From Trypanosoma brucei gambiense DAL972 (taxonomy: Eukaryota; Euglenozoa; Kinetoplastea; Trypanosomatida; Trypanosomatidae), in contig NC_026744.1 of the NCBI RefSeq assembly GCF_000210295.1, positions 620,001 through 684,000 of the forward strand: a stretch of 64,000 bases of DNA. The letters run 5' to 3'. The position numbers were made by a program, and so were the translations under genes. Positions 39,753 through 49,890 of the stretch are shown here, piece by piece. Position 1 is the first letter of the stretch. Every line of letters starts with the position of its first letter. The notes beneath the pieces are model-generated. The model had not been told where the DNA came from. It ran no database searches and was given only the letters and a program-made list of their open reading frames with translations.

Positions 39753-40286
39753 CGTTTCATCGTGGCAGTAAATTCCTTTACGTCGGAGCATTCCTCCTCC
39801 ATGGAGGCGTACGTCTATAACACTTTCTGGACTCGATTTGCGCTAAAGGAATATTCACTCGACGATTTTGACTGCTACGAAAAGCACTGGACGGTTATGA
39901 ATTACACCAACCCCGAGGCATTGCTTCAGTTGCATGACCATGACTTTGTGAAAGAGTTTAACGAGGAATATGCCTCGAGTGGTTACGGTGAAGCAGCATG
40001 GGAAAAAATTGCATATCCGAAGATTCTGAAAATGCTTCGTGAAGCATTTGGCATGGTGGTAACGAGGGGTGGGGATCACAGTCGATGCCGTGCGATGTAT
40101 GGTGTGGATGTTATGCTACGGACGGAGCGCTGTGTTGAAACGGGCGCTTTGACACTTGAGCCTTCGTTACTCGAAATCACCTTCAGTCCGGACTGCCGTC
40201 GCGCCTGCAAATATCATCCAACGTTCTTCAATGACATTTTCCACACACTTTTCCTTAGGGATCCAACGAACATGACACCACTGTGA
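39753..40286 (+). pseudogene. C-terminal fragment of TTLL12, inverted near-identical copy
   Basis: This encodes the last 177 or so residues of the TTLL12 protein found complete at 49357-51297 on the other strand. It starts abruptly at RFIVAVNS and contains DDFDCYEKHWTVMNYTNPEAL and CRRACKYHPTFFNDIFHTLF. Coordinates map one-to-one with no indel (position p matches 89643-p). The one amino-acid difference I found is T for R in the last ten residues (DPTNM versus DPRNM). There is no ATG until MEAYVYNTFW and no ATP-grasp core, so a functional ligase is excluded. It looks like a recent gene-conversion or duplication product. Confidence 0.85.
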
Positions 40287-40509
40287 GCTATTTCATTGGA
40301 AACATTTTTCTTCCATCATCATTTATGTTGCATGTGGATTTCCATCAGAACTTTGTCACAGAGTGGTGTTGCTTAACATCAGTTTTGTGTGAACCCAGAT
40401 ATATATGCGTATGTATGTGAATGTGTGTGTTCCCTTATGCCTATGCTTCTACCCTTTTTCTTTTTCCTTTCAGTAATATCTCAGCTTTCAGGATTACAAT
40501 CAATAAACA
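39753..40509 (+). repeat. 757-bp inverted repeat, left copy (TTLL12 3' end plus flank)
   Basis: This is near-identical to the reverse complement of 49134-49890. Identity starts at the CGTTTCATCG of the TTLL12 frame, runs through the stop codon, 3' flank, microsatellite and splice-acceptor tract, and ends sharply after the sequence caatcaataaaca. I saw two substitutions and no indels. Confidence 0.85.
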
Positions 40510-40671
40510 AGCGGACAGAGAGGTGGCTCGGGAGGAAAACCTTTGCGGACAGTGCGAATTTCTGATTTTCACGTAATCATTCTTCGGGGAGGGGGAGAGA
40601 CTGTTACTTACTGTCTATATAAGCGTTGATCCCAAAGTAATAACAGTAAGAAACATATAAGATATATCATT
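40287..40671 (+). other. Intergenic region with shared trans-splice acceptor
   Basis: The first 223 nt belong to the near-identical inverted repeat. A T/C tract ending in CAG (AG 40472-40473) is a strong acceptor, about 200 nt before the ATG of the acylated-protein gene. The sequence after 40509 is unique to this copy. Confidence 0.6.
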
Positions 40672-41328
40672 ATGGGTTGTGGCGGTTCCAAACCTAACGC
40701 GGTAAGCAGAGATGTGGAGGAGAAGGCTCTGTATCTTCGTGGTATCAAAGAATCAATCGATAAGGCAGAGGGAAACATGCTTGCCACTCTCCATGCCCTG
40801 CAGGCGTTGATGAGATCATATGAATCCACTTCATACTCATTTGTTGAGCTTGCACACGGTACGGACGGCAATACATCATTGAAGGCGAAGACATTTGAGT
40901 CTGATATGCGGACACTAAAAGACAGTGGCATCATGCCGAAACTGCAAAAGGACCTCGGCCAGTCCGTCAGTTCCTTGGGAAAAGACATCAGGGCAAAACA
41001 TGACAAAGCGAATGTGGTGTACAGAGAAATGACACAAGCCAATGACGCGTACTGCAAGTTGCGCGAGCGAGTTAACGGCATAGAGAAGAGTTACGCCAAA
41101 AAAAACAAGCCCGTAAGTGAGTGCCCTTCGTACACAAAGAATTGTAAGGAACGTGACGTCTGCTTAGCCAGGTATGAAGGACTTAAAAAAGTTTTCCTGA
41201 CGTTGGTGGAAGAGCTGAGGACTCTCATCCGTTCCTATGTGACTGCAGGGCTTACGCGATACGCCTTCTCTACTGCGGATTATGCGCAACAGTTGGTGAA
41301 TAGTCTCCAGAAGTACAAATCCGAGTAA
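40672..41328 (+). CDS. Small putatively dually acylated coiled-coil (possibly BAR-like) protein
   Basis: The protein has 218 residues. It begins MGCGGSKPN, a consensus for N-myristoylation at Gly2 and palmitoylation at Cys3, so membrane (plasma or flagellar) attachment is likely. The rest is almost entirely helical and charged, with conserved patches YESTSYSFVELAHGTDG, EKSYAKKNKP and a C-terminal helix. The length and three-helix look suggest a BAR-type or related curved coiled-coil module, but this is inference. A diverged paralogue lies in mirror position at 48414-49082 on the minus strand, where the acylation motif differs. Last gene of the plus-strand cluster. Confidence 0.75.
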   Translation: MGCGGSKPNAVSRDVEEKALYLRGIKESIDKAEGNMLATLHALQALMRSYESTSYSFVELAHGTDGNTSLKAKTFESDMRTLKDSGIMPKLQKDLGQSVSSLGKDIRAKHDKANVVYREMTQANDAYCKLRERVNGIEKSYAKKNKPVSECPSYTKNCKERDVCLARYEGLKKVFLTLVEELRTLIRSYVTAGLTRYAFSTADYAQQLVNSLQKYKSE

Positions 41329-43076
41329 TTAGCGCAATGGGCAGAAACATGGACTTAAGATGCAGTTTTCAGACAGGCAATAAAAAGGGGGAAAGGGAAA
41401 AAGGTATACATTGAAAAAAAAAAAAGAGGAAAGGGGACGTGGGGACGGAAGAAACTGATTTTATGTTCGGTTGGGATGGGCGGGTTCCATTCCAGTCCCC
41501 CCTAGTAGCGGTGAATTTTTTTTTTTTTGGAGGAGGGGGGGGACGGGAAAATAAGTCGTTTAGGTGACAGGTGTGTGGACGAGCCGCCGTGCTTATCATT
41601 CACATTTTAAACACGGGTTCTGCCGCATTTAAGTTTCGTTTTGCTTCCGCTTTGGTGTTCTGAAGGTGATGTTTTTTTTTTCTTATATTTTGACTTATGC
41701 AATCGGGATCATTTCCTTTTTTGTTCTCGGTGTATGTGATTTTGTGTTTGGCTTCCTTTTTTTTTTTTGCTTTTTTCTTTTTTTTTTTGGTGTTTCTTTT
41801 TCGAATATCTCTACCCCACTTTTTTTCTGTTTGACACATCGTTTAAGTTGGGCTGTGCGTTGATGATGAAAAATAGATGCTTACCGCTGCTCTTTCCGGT
41901 TTTTTTTTCAGCTCCAACGTTGCCGTTACTTGTTGTAGCATCTGTTCTATTATATTACTAGAGCTATGAATAGATAAGACATGGGAGTAATCTGCCTAAT
42001 CTTTACTGTTTTGTTTTGTTTTGGTCCCTGAATATTAGGCGTGCGTGTGTGCGTGCCCACATATGTATTTAAAAAAAATAAATAGTAATGAAAGACCTAC
42101 ACCTGTTTGTTCCATTTCCTCATTGTTTCCTCTTTTTTTTTTTTTCTGAGGCACCTTACAAGGTTTATGCGAGGGGCAGGTTGTTCATTTCACACAAAAA
42201 ATCGTTATTATATTAGTAAATAATGTTTGCTGTTGCCGCCTCCTGGAAAAAAAAAGGGAGGAAAAGATATATGTAACAAAATAAAGTAAGAAAATTAAAA
42301 AAAAAAACAACCTTCCGAAAATACATACAAAACACGGAACGTATCCGTCAGAGAGGAGCTCCATTATTGGAACATTCTTTTTCTTGCTTTTTCGTTTATT
42401 GCAGTGCTGTTGTTCGACCGTTACGAATAAAAGTGACTAAAAATATATTCTGTCTTCTTCCAACATTTTTCTCGTCTTTCTTTTTTCATTCACATGGGGC
42501 GCAACATGCTTTAGCAACAGATGATATTTCGACGAATCAAAAGACAACAGCGCGTAAGGCACATACAACGTTAAGGGCAAGAAAAAAAAAAGGGAGGGGG
42601 GCGGAAAGTAAATAAATTGCGGCAGCATTAACCATTTAGCGGTTAAAAAGAAGGAAGTGAATAATCAAAAAAATAATAATAATAATAAGTAAGGGGAATA
42701 AATATAGCATTGATATTAACAACAACAATAATATAATTATTAGTATTATTTGTGAGCCGCTGCGAAGCAGGTTTCTAAATATAAACTCGCCGTTTCCTCG
42801 CCGAATTTTCACATGGTGCGCGGACTCATCCGAGGTGTACCCGTGAGGTGCGGTATTTGCCGTTTAAAACATCCCTCATGTTTCTTTCCCAACTCGTTAA
42901 AAAAAAAATATATATATATATATATATAGCCAATGGATTTGCGTAAACTTCTGCAGACATATCGCCCACCGCCAAATAAAACCGTGGTGCAATTTCTCAT
43001 ACACGTGACTTGTGCTGTCGGGGAGAAGACATTTTTTTATTTTTTTTTGCACACTTCGAAAAGAAAAAAAAATTTG
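41329..43076. other. Left flank of the convergent strand-switch region
   Basis: No gene is recognised. The sequence is very rich in T-, A- and G-homopolymers (for example T12 near 41516-41528, G8 near 41535, and T-rich 41755-41790) with AAT/AAC microsatellites (about 42665-42735) and AT at 42909-42927. Transcription from the left presumably terminates in this area. Confidence 0.6.
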
Positions 43077-44810
43077 CGTTACCCGCTACCGCCATTCACG
43101 GCGAGGAAGCTGAGTTTGCCAGAAGATCCGTTTTCTTATCCTTTTTATTTTCTTCCCCTTTTATGTAACTGTTGAAAAACTCATTGTGCCACCTTTGTTA
43201 TTCTGCAGAACACCAATGCTTCATAAGGCGACTGGGACCTTTTAATTGCTTTTCGAAATATGGTGACGTTTTGGTTTCGTTTGCAACATTGGGGGAGTAG
43301 GATAATGGTCATTAACTGAGGGAAAGATGTTGACGCGCTTCTTATGTTCCCTTTGGGCGTATACTGCATGGTGATGGGCTTCTTCTTGTTCCAACAACTT
43401 GGAGAGCTTTAGAACTCGTCGCACTAGCTTCAAAATTAATAAGTGCGTTTGTTTCTCTTATCTGCGACTTCGTCCGCTAATTCATTTTCCTCCATGCCGC
43501 AACTAAAAAAAAACAAAAAACAGTAAATTTTGATATCACCGCGTTGCTACTAATGAACGTCGGAACTGACCACTATATAACACACACAAAAATATTCCAT
43601 CTTCCACCCGATGTGGAAGATGCCTTAAGAGAAATAGTGCCTGCCAATGCCTGCGATGTTATCCACGACGAAGGTTTGTCCTTCATTATTTATTTATTTA
43701 TTTTAGTAGCCTATTCAACCATACCCCCACCACCACCAATTCCGCACGATAGCTGCTGCCCAACCTCCCAGCGCCCCTATGCTGTTTTATCCTTTTTTCC
43801 CCACCCGATTAAGGCGATGGCGGTCACACCCAGCGAAATCCTTTTCCCAATCCACCTTCCCCTTTGCAATGTGTGGGTCCTCTTCCCGCCGTCCAGTTCG
43901 TTAGCCTTCAAGTCTTCCAGTGCAAATGTTTTGATATAAATTATTGGGATGGGAGGCTCACCATGTTTTCCTCACGGAAAGGGAAGCCAGTTGTCCGTTT
44001 CGAACCGCCATCTTTCCGCTGAACTGGGCCGCTTGTGAAGTGTTTTTTTTTTGTTGTTGCAGGGATATGGCCGCATCCACGTATCGGGAAACTGGCCCTC
44101 TTTGGCCCCGAGTGTTCCGCAATATTCGATCATCCCTTTGCGCACCACCTTCCCCGCAAATTCCCCAGCCGCGGTTCTTCAGCTGTGCTTGCTTATTTGG
44201 GCCGAGTGGAAAACCACCCGGCACCTGCACCATAACATATTCTCATTCGAACGGGGCCCAAACAGAAGGTTCGCGGGGTTTTGCACCCTTGGTTCCTACT
44301 GAGCCGGCGCTGTCACCCTTCGTCTTCAGTAAACTTGCCTTTTCACACTAAGCCGTTTGTTTCGTGTGTTGCGATGTCACTTTTATTGATTGGGAAGCGG
44401 GTGCCAGAAGGTTTGGGGGTTTTGCTTCTCTTACCCGCCCCTTCCCGCCACCACGGGATACGGTGAGTTCCGAGCGCACACGCCAAGTGCCGTATAATGT
44501 TGCATTCCCCAGTTGCCGGTTCTGTGGCCCGCCCCTCTGACCGGTGGAAAACGTGGTTGAGTTGTCGCTGCAGTTAATTTTCAGAGACTTCTACATTCCC
44601 GTAAGTGCATTCGATTACTTTTTTTCTTTTGTTAATCGGTGTGCTATTCGGCAATGTTGGTCAGTGAGAGCCCTTTGGCAAAGAAGATAGGGGCAATCCC
44701 AGGGCAGGTATGCGCCGTATGGAATTACACTAGTCGCAAGTTTCAACGATAACATTATCAAGAATTATGAACTGAGAACCAACTTTGTATATTAAGGGGC
44801 CCGCTGCGCA
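43077..44810. repeat. Left arm of large palindrome (1734 bp)
   Basis: This is identical or near-identical to the reverse complement of sequence right of the strand-switch centre. Positions 43077-44721 pair with 45500-47144 (sum 90221), and 44574-44810 pair with 45119-45355 (sum 89929). The arm contains short ORFs that recur unchanged in the other arm (43553-43939, 128 aa; 44067-44351, 94 aa) and an acceptor-like tract with AG at 44061-44062. I recognise no protein family in either ORF. Confidence 0.9.
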
Positions 44811-45118
44811 GCCCTTTAGCGCCGCAATGCCGCATCAATGACCCACTGGATTAATACCATTTTGCATTTAGTAAATATTACCGCTGCCTCCTCTGGTTGG
44901 CCCTCCCCCGTTTATTACACCAATCAATTGCGCGGTAACTCCGGCCCTGGATCGTTTGGGTTGGAGCCCCCGTTGTCTCGTTGTGACAGCGTGGCTCGCA
45001 GTATTTAAAGTGATAGCGGGAAGTGTTTAAGTTCTTCTTCCAAGACCGGGGCAGTTCCCATTTGTGTGTATTATTTTCTGCGGGCGCAGTTCCCCTGAAT
45101 AATTCACTCATCTTTGCC
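44811..45118. other. Palindrome spacer, 308 bp
   Basis: Unique sequence between the two arms, with no gene, tRNA or repeat I can identify. GC content is higher than in the flanks. The centre of symmetry is between 44964 and 44965. Confidence 0.75.
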
Positions 45119-47144
45119 TGCGCAGCGGGCCCCTTAATATACAAAGTTGGTTCTCAGTTCATAATTCTTGATAATGTTATCGTTGAAACTTGCGACTAGT
45201 GTAATTCCATACGGCGCATACCTGCCCTGGGATTGCCCCTATCTTCTTTGCCAAAGGGCTCTCACTGACCAACATTGCCGAATAGCACACCGATTAACAA
45301 AAGAAAAAAAGTAATCGAATGCACTTACGGGAATGTAGAAGTCTCTCAAAATTAANNNNNNNNNNNNNNNNNNNNNNNNNNNNNNNNNNNNNNNNNNNNN
45401 NNNNNNNNNNNNNNNNNNNNNNNNNNNNNNNNNNNNNNNNNNNNNNNNNNNNNNNNNNNNNNNNNNNNNNNNNNNNNNNNNNNNNNNNNNNNNNNNNNNC
45501 ATTCGGCGCATACCTGCCCTGGGATTGCCCCTATCTTCTTTGCCAAAGGGCTCTCACTGACCAACATTGCCGAATAGCACACCGATTAACAAAAGAAAAA
45601 AAGTAATCGAATGCACTTACGGGAATGTAGAAGTCTCTGAAAATTAACTGCAGCGACAACTCAACCACGTTTTCCACCGGTCAGAGGGGCGGGCCACAGA
45701 ACCGGCAACTGGGGAATGCAACATTATACGGCACTTGGCGTGTGCGCTCGGAACTCACCGTATCCCGTGGTGGCGGGAAGGGGCGGGTAAGAGAAGCAAA
45801 ACCCCCAAACCTTCTGGCACCCGCTTCCCAATCAATAAAAGTGACATCGCAACACACGAAACAAACGGCTTAGTGTGAAAAGGCAAGTTTACTGAAGACG
45901 AAGGGTGACAGCGCCGGCTCAGTAGGAACCAAGGGTGCAAAACCCCGCGAACCTTCTGTTTGGGCCCCGTTCGAATGAGAATATGTTATGGTGCAGGTGC
46001 CGGGTGGTTTTCCACTCGGCCCAAATAAGCAAGCACAGCTGAAGAACCGCGGCTGGGGAATTTGCGGGGAAGGTGGTGCGCAAAGGGATGATCGAATATT
46101 GCGGAACACTCGGGGCCAAAGAGGGCCAGTTTCCCGATACGTGGATGCGGCCATATCCCTGCAACAACAAAAAAAAAACACTTCACAAGCGGCCCAGTTC
46201 AGCGGAAAGATGGCGGTTCGAAACGGACAACTGGCTTCCCTTTCCGTGAGGAAAACATGGTGAGCCTCCCATCCCAATAATTTATATCAAAACATTTGCA
46301 CTGGAAGACTTGAAGGCTAACGAACTGGACGGCGGGAAGAGGACCCACACATTGCAAAGGGGAAGGTGGATTGGGAAAAGGATTTCGCTGGGTGTGACCG
46401 CCATCGCCTTAATCGGGTGGGGAAAAAAGGATAAAACAGCATAGGGGCGCTGGGAGGTTGGGCAGCAGCTATCGTGCGGAATTGGTGGTGGTGGGGGTAT
46501 GGTTGAATAGGCTACTAAAATAAATAAATAAATAATGAAGGACAAACCTTCGTCGTGGATAACATCGCAGGCATTGGCAGGCACTATTTCTCTTAAGGCA
46601 TCTTCCACATCGGGTGGAAGATGGAATATTTTTGTGTGTGTTATATAGTGGTCAGTTCCGACGTTCATTAGTAGCAACGCGGTGATATCAAAATTTACTG
46701 TTTTTTGTTTTTTTTTAGTTGCGGCATGGAGGAAAATGAATTAGCGGACGAAGTCGCAGATAAGAGAAACAAACGCACTTATTAATTTTGAAGCTAGTGC
46801 GACGAGTTCTAAAGCTCTCCAAGTTGTTGGAACAAGAAGAAGCCCATCACCATGCAGTATACGCCCAAAGGGAACATAAGAAGCGCGTCAACATCTTTCC
46901 CTCAGTTAATGACCATTATCCTACTCCCCCAATGTTGCAAACGAAACCAAAACGTCACCATATTTCGAAAAGCAATTAAAAGGTCCCAGTCGCCTTATGA
47001 AGCATTGGTGTTCTGCAGAATAACAAAGGTGGCACAATGAGTTTTTCAACAGTTACATAAAAGGGGAAGAAAATAAAAAGGATAAGAAAACGGATCTTCT
47101 GGCAAACTCAGCTTCCTCGCCGTGAATGGCGGTAGCGGGTAACG
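45119..47144. repeat. Right arm of large palindrome, interrupted by the gap
   Basis: Two pieces, 45119-45355 and 45500-47144, are both the reverse complement of the left arm. They overlap: 45208-45355 repeats 45500-45647. Removing the overlap gives 89 + 1645 = 1734 bp, exactly the left arm length. Mirror ORFs lie at 46282-46668 and 45870-46154 on the minus strand. Confidence 0.85.
45356..45499. other. Assembly gap (144 N)
   Basis: A run of N of about 144 bases. The flanking bases represent overlapping sequence of the same palindrome arm with a few mismatches next to the gap, as expected at low-quality contig ends. Confidence 0.98.
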
Positions 47145-48413
47145 TCATGTATAACTATAAAAAAATATATGAAATGTCAATACTTTTTGTAATCCCTATG
47201 TCTCCTCCTCGTGCTGTTGCCCGCCAAAAAGTGACACTCTTTCATTAGAGTGCGTCAATTACCTTAAAGTGTCGCTCAATCTGCAATTCCCTATATTCAG
47301 TGGGAAAGGCGAAGGAAAGTAATGTTGCTTCTATGCTTCACTTGCCGGCACCGATGTGCAGTTGCTACTAGAGACAAAAAGAAATCCCCCTACTACGCTA
47401 AATAGAGAAGAACCAAGCAGAGAACGAAACCAGAAAGGAGGGTTCATTGGATAGAACGAAGCAAATATACGGAACAAAGAAAGAAATTTTTAAAAAAGGT
47501 GAAACTTTGTTGTTGGTGTTGATCATCACTCATTCATTTACCTCACTATTCGGTTGTCCTCCAGTGTTTCGGCCGCATGGCTCCTCATGAAGAAACAACC
47601 TGACAGGAAGGTTAAGTTCAACAAAATGCCCCTGTCACAAGCGTTTGGGGGGCAATGAGGTGACGTTTTATTACAAAAGTAAAAAAGAATTCTGACGCTC
47701 ATTACAGAAATACGAAACAAAATTTAATGCCACCGTTTGTACTTACTGGAAATGTGGTGCGCACTTTGTGCTGCGGCCTTTAAAAAAAAAAAATAATAAT
47801 AATAATCAAGTAAACAGAAAATAGTATCGATCGTGGGAGGGAAAAAGGTATCAGAGCGAATGCACGGGCGACTATATATGTATACAAATTCATATAAGCA
47901 TATATATATGTGCACCTTCTGCCTCTAATGCATTTAAGTTCATGCATGGGTTTAGAAAGGAACGACGACAGAGGAGTGAATATTCTCACGATACATATGC
48001 GTATGCCTCCTCCGCAAACAGTTCCCCTTTCCCCATTTCTTATCTTCGATTTCTGCGTCGAAGTTGCTTTACCCCTGCTGAAACAATTCGAGTAAAGAAC
48101 AAACAGTATCACACACAAAAAAAGTAAAAGAGTAAAAGATACATTTAAAAACAAAACAGTGAAGACAAAAAAAGCTTTCTAACGCTAACAAAACTGAAGA
48201 AAGAAACTCCTGAGGGATATTGGTCAATCCTCCCTATTTGCGGTATTTTTTTTTCTCCCTACTTATATTTATTTACGCTCCACTTTCTTTCTTTTCTCCC
48301 CGCCTCGCCAAGGAAACCTGCAACTACAGATCAGTTTGAAATATTTTAATTTCACATTCCTCGTTCCGCACGTTGTGGGGTTCCTACCTCTTTTTCGTTG
48401 ACGCGCCCATGCG
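47145..48413. other. Right flank of the convergent strand-switch region
   Basis: No gene is recognised. It is A-rich on the plus strand, with short AT tracts (about 47873-47908), an AAT run (about 47790-47806) and T-runs near 48246-48254. It presumably contains the 3' UTR of the minus-strand gene ending at 48414 and the terminator zone of that cluster. Confidence 0.55.
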
Positions 48414-49082
48414 TTACGTCGAACTCGGAACAACTTTAAACTTCGCGAGCTCAGTGGCCATTTGCTGGGCAACAATGGCGCTGCACGCCGCATATTTTGG
48501 TAGTGCCGACCCAATGAATACCGGAATGAGACTCGCAAGTTGTTTAATCTCCGCGTTGAGAGTTTTCTTGGCCTGATCATACTTTGCGAAGGCGGCATCA
48601 CGGTCCTTGGATTCTTTTATGAACGATTTACTTTCCGTGAGGGGTTTGTCCTTCTTTGCGTAACTCTTCTCAGTTTCCTCCACGTTATACTTGTGTTTGT
48701 CGTATGCGTGCCTGAGGGCCACGGCATTGTTGTAAAGTCGCATAACCTTTTCCTGCTGTATTTTGATGGGACGACCTGCTTCCTTCACATTGGTTACGAA
48801 GTCTTGCTGCAGGGTCGAAAGCATCGGGCCAATCTTAAGTTTCCGCACTTCCCCTTCGAAACTCACTGCCAACGAAGCCGCTTGCCCATCCGTGCCGTGT
48901 GCGAACTCCACAAATGATTGCGATGTGTTCTCATACGCCTTTATCAAGGACTGGAACGCCTGAGTTGTGGCGGTGACATTCACCTCAAATTTTTCTATCA
49001 CCTTCCCCAGACCTCGGATATACGCTCCCTTGTCGTCGAGATCCTTATCAACTGTTTCGGGGATGTTGCTGCAGCAGGGCAT
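48414..49082 (-). CDS. Paralogue of the small acylated coiled-coil protein
   Basis: The protein has 222 residues. It aligns along its length with the protein at 40672-41328 (shared blocks YENTSQSFVEFAHGTDG, EKSYAKKDKP, KDRDAAFAKYDQAKK), with many substitutions elsewhere. The N-terminus is MPCCSNIPE, so the Gly2 needed for myristoylation is missing, while two adjacent cysteines remain as possible palmitoylation sites. The ATG at 49082 lies about 87 nt after an acceptor AG (49171-49170 on the minus strand) that sits in the near-identical inverted repeat. Function unknown; membrane-linked coiled-coil or BAR-like role is a guess. Last gene of the minus-strand cluster. Confidence 0.75.
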   Translation of the reverse strand: MPCCSNIPETVDKDLDDKGAYIRGLGKVIEKFEVNVTATTQAFQSLIKAYENTSQSFVEFAHGTDGQAASLAVSFEGEVRKLKIGPMLSTLQQDFVTNVKEAGRPIKIQQEKVMRLYNNAVALRHAYDKHKYNVEETEKSYAKKDKPLTESKSFIKESKDRDAAFAKYDQAKKTLNAEIKQLASLIPVFIGSALPKYAACSAIVAQQMATELAKFKVVPSST

Positions 49083-49133
49083 AATTGCTCCTTTTCTTCT
49101 CTGTCTTGCTTACCGTGTCTTGCTTCTCGACAA

Positions 49134-49890
49134 TGTTTATTGATTGTAATCCTGAAAGCTGAGATATCACTGAAAGGAAAAAGAAAAAGGGTAGAAGCAT
49201 AGGCATAAGGGAACACACACATTCACATACATACGCATATATATCTGGGTTCACACAAAACTGATGTTAAGCAACACCACTCTGTGACAAAGTTCTGATG
49301 GAAATCCACATGCAACATAAATGATGATGGAAGAAAAATGTTTCCAATGAAATAGCTCACAGTGGTGTCATGTTCCTTGGATCCCTAAGGAAAAGTGTGT
49401 GGAAAATGTCATTGAAGAACGTTGGATGATATTTGCAGGCGCGACGGCAGTCCGGACTGAAGGTGATTTCGAGTAACGAAGGCTCAAGTGTCAAAGCGCC
49501 CGTTTCAACACAGCGCTCCGTCCGTAGCATAACATCCACACCATACATCGCACGGCATCGACTGTGATCCCCACCCCTCGTTACCACCATGCCAAATGCT
49601 TCACGAAGCATTTTCAGAATCTTCGGATATGCAATTTTTTCCCATGCTGCTTCACCGTAACCACTCGAGGCATATTCCTCGTTAAACTCTTTCACAAAGT
49701 CATGGTCATGCAACTGAAGCAATGCCTCGGGGTTGGTGTAATTCATAACCGTCCAGTGCTTTTCGTAGCAGTCAAAATCGTCGAGTGAATATTCCTTTAG
49801 CGCAAATCGAGTCCAGAAAGTGTTATAGACGTACGCCTCCATGGAGGAGGAATGCTCCGACGTAAAGGAATTTACTGCCACGATGAAACG
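49134..49890 (-). repeat. 757-bp inverted repeat, right copy
   Basis: Counterpart of 39753-40509. It includes the 3' third of the TTLL12 gene, its 3' flank, and the splice-acceptor tract of the downstream small gene. Confidence 0.85.

Noticed and set aside
43242..43433. 63-codon minus-strand ORF in the palindrome arm (mirror at 46788-46979)
   Set aside because: Charged and protein-like at its start, but short, opened by a non-ATG-supported start region, and without any recognised family; kept only as part of the arm.
44541..44630. tRNA-like A-box (tggttgagttg) with a weak B-box and T-run in the palindrome arm
   Set aside because: Spacing is too long, D- and T-stems do not pair, and no acceptor stem forms.
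46195..46235. GGTTCGAAAC resembling a B-box in the right arm (mirror in the left arm)
   Set aside because: No A-box at suitable distance and no cloverleaf pairing.
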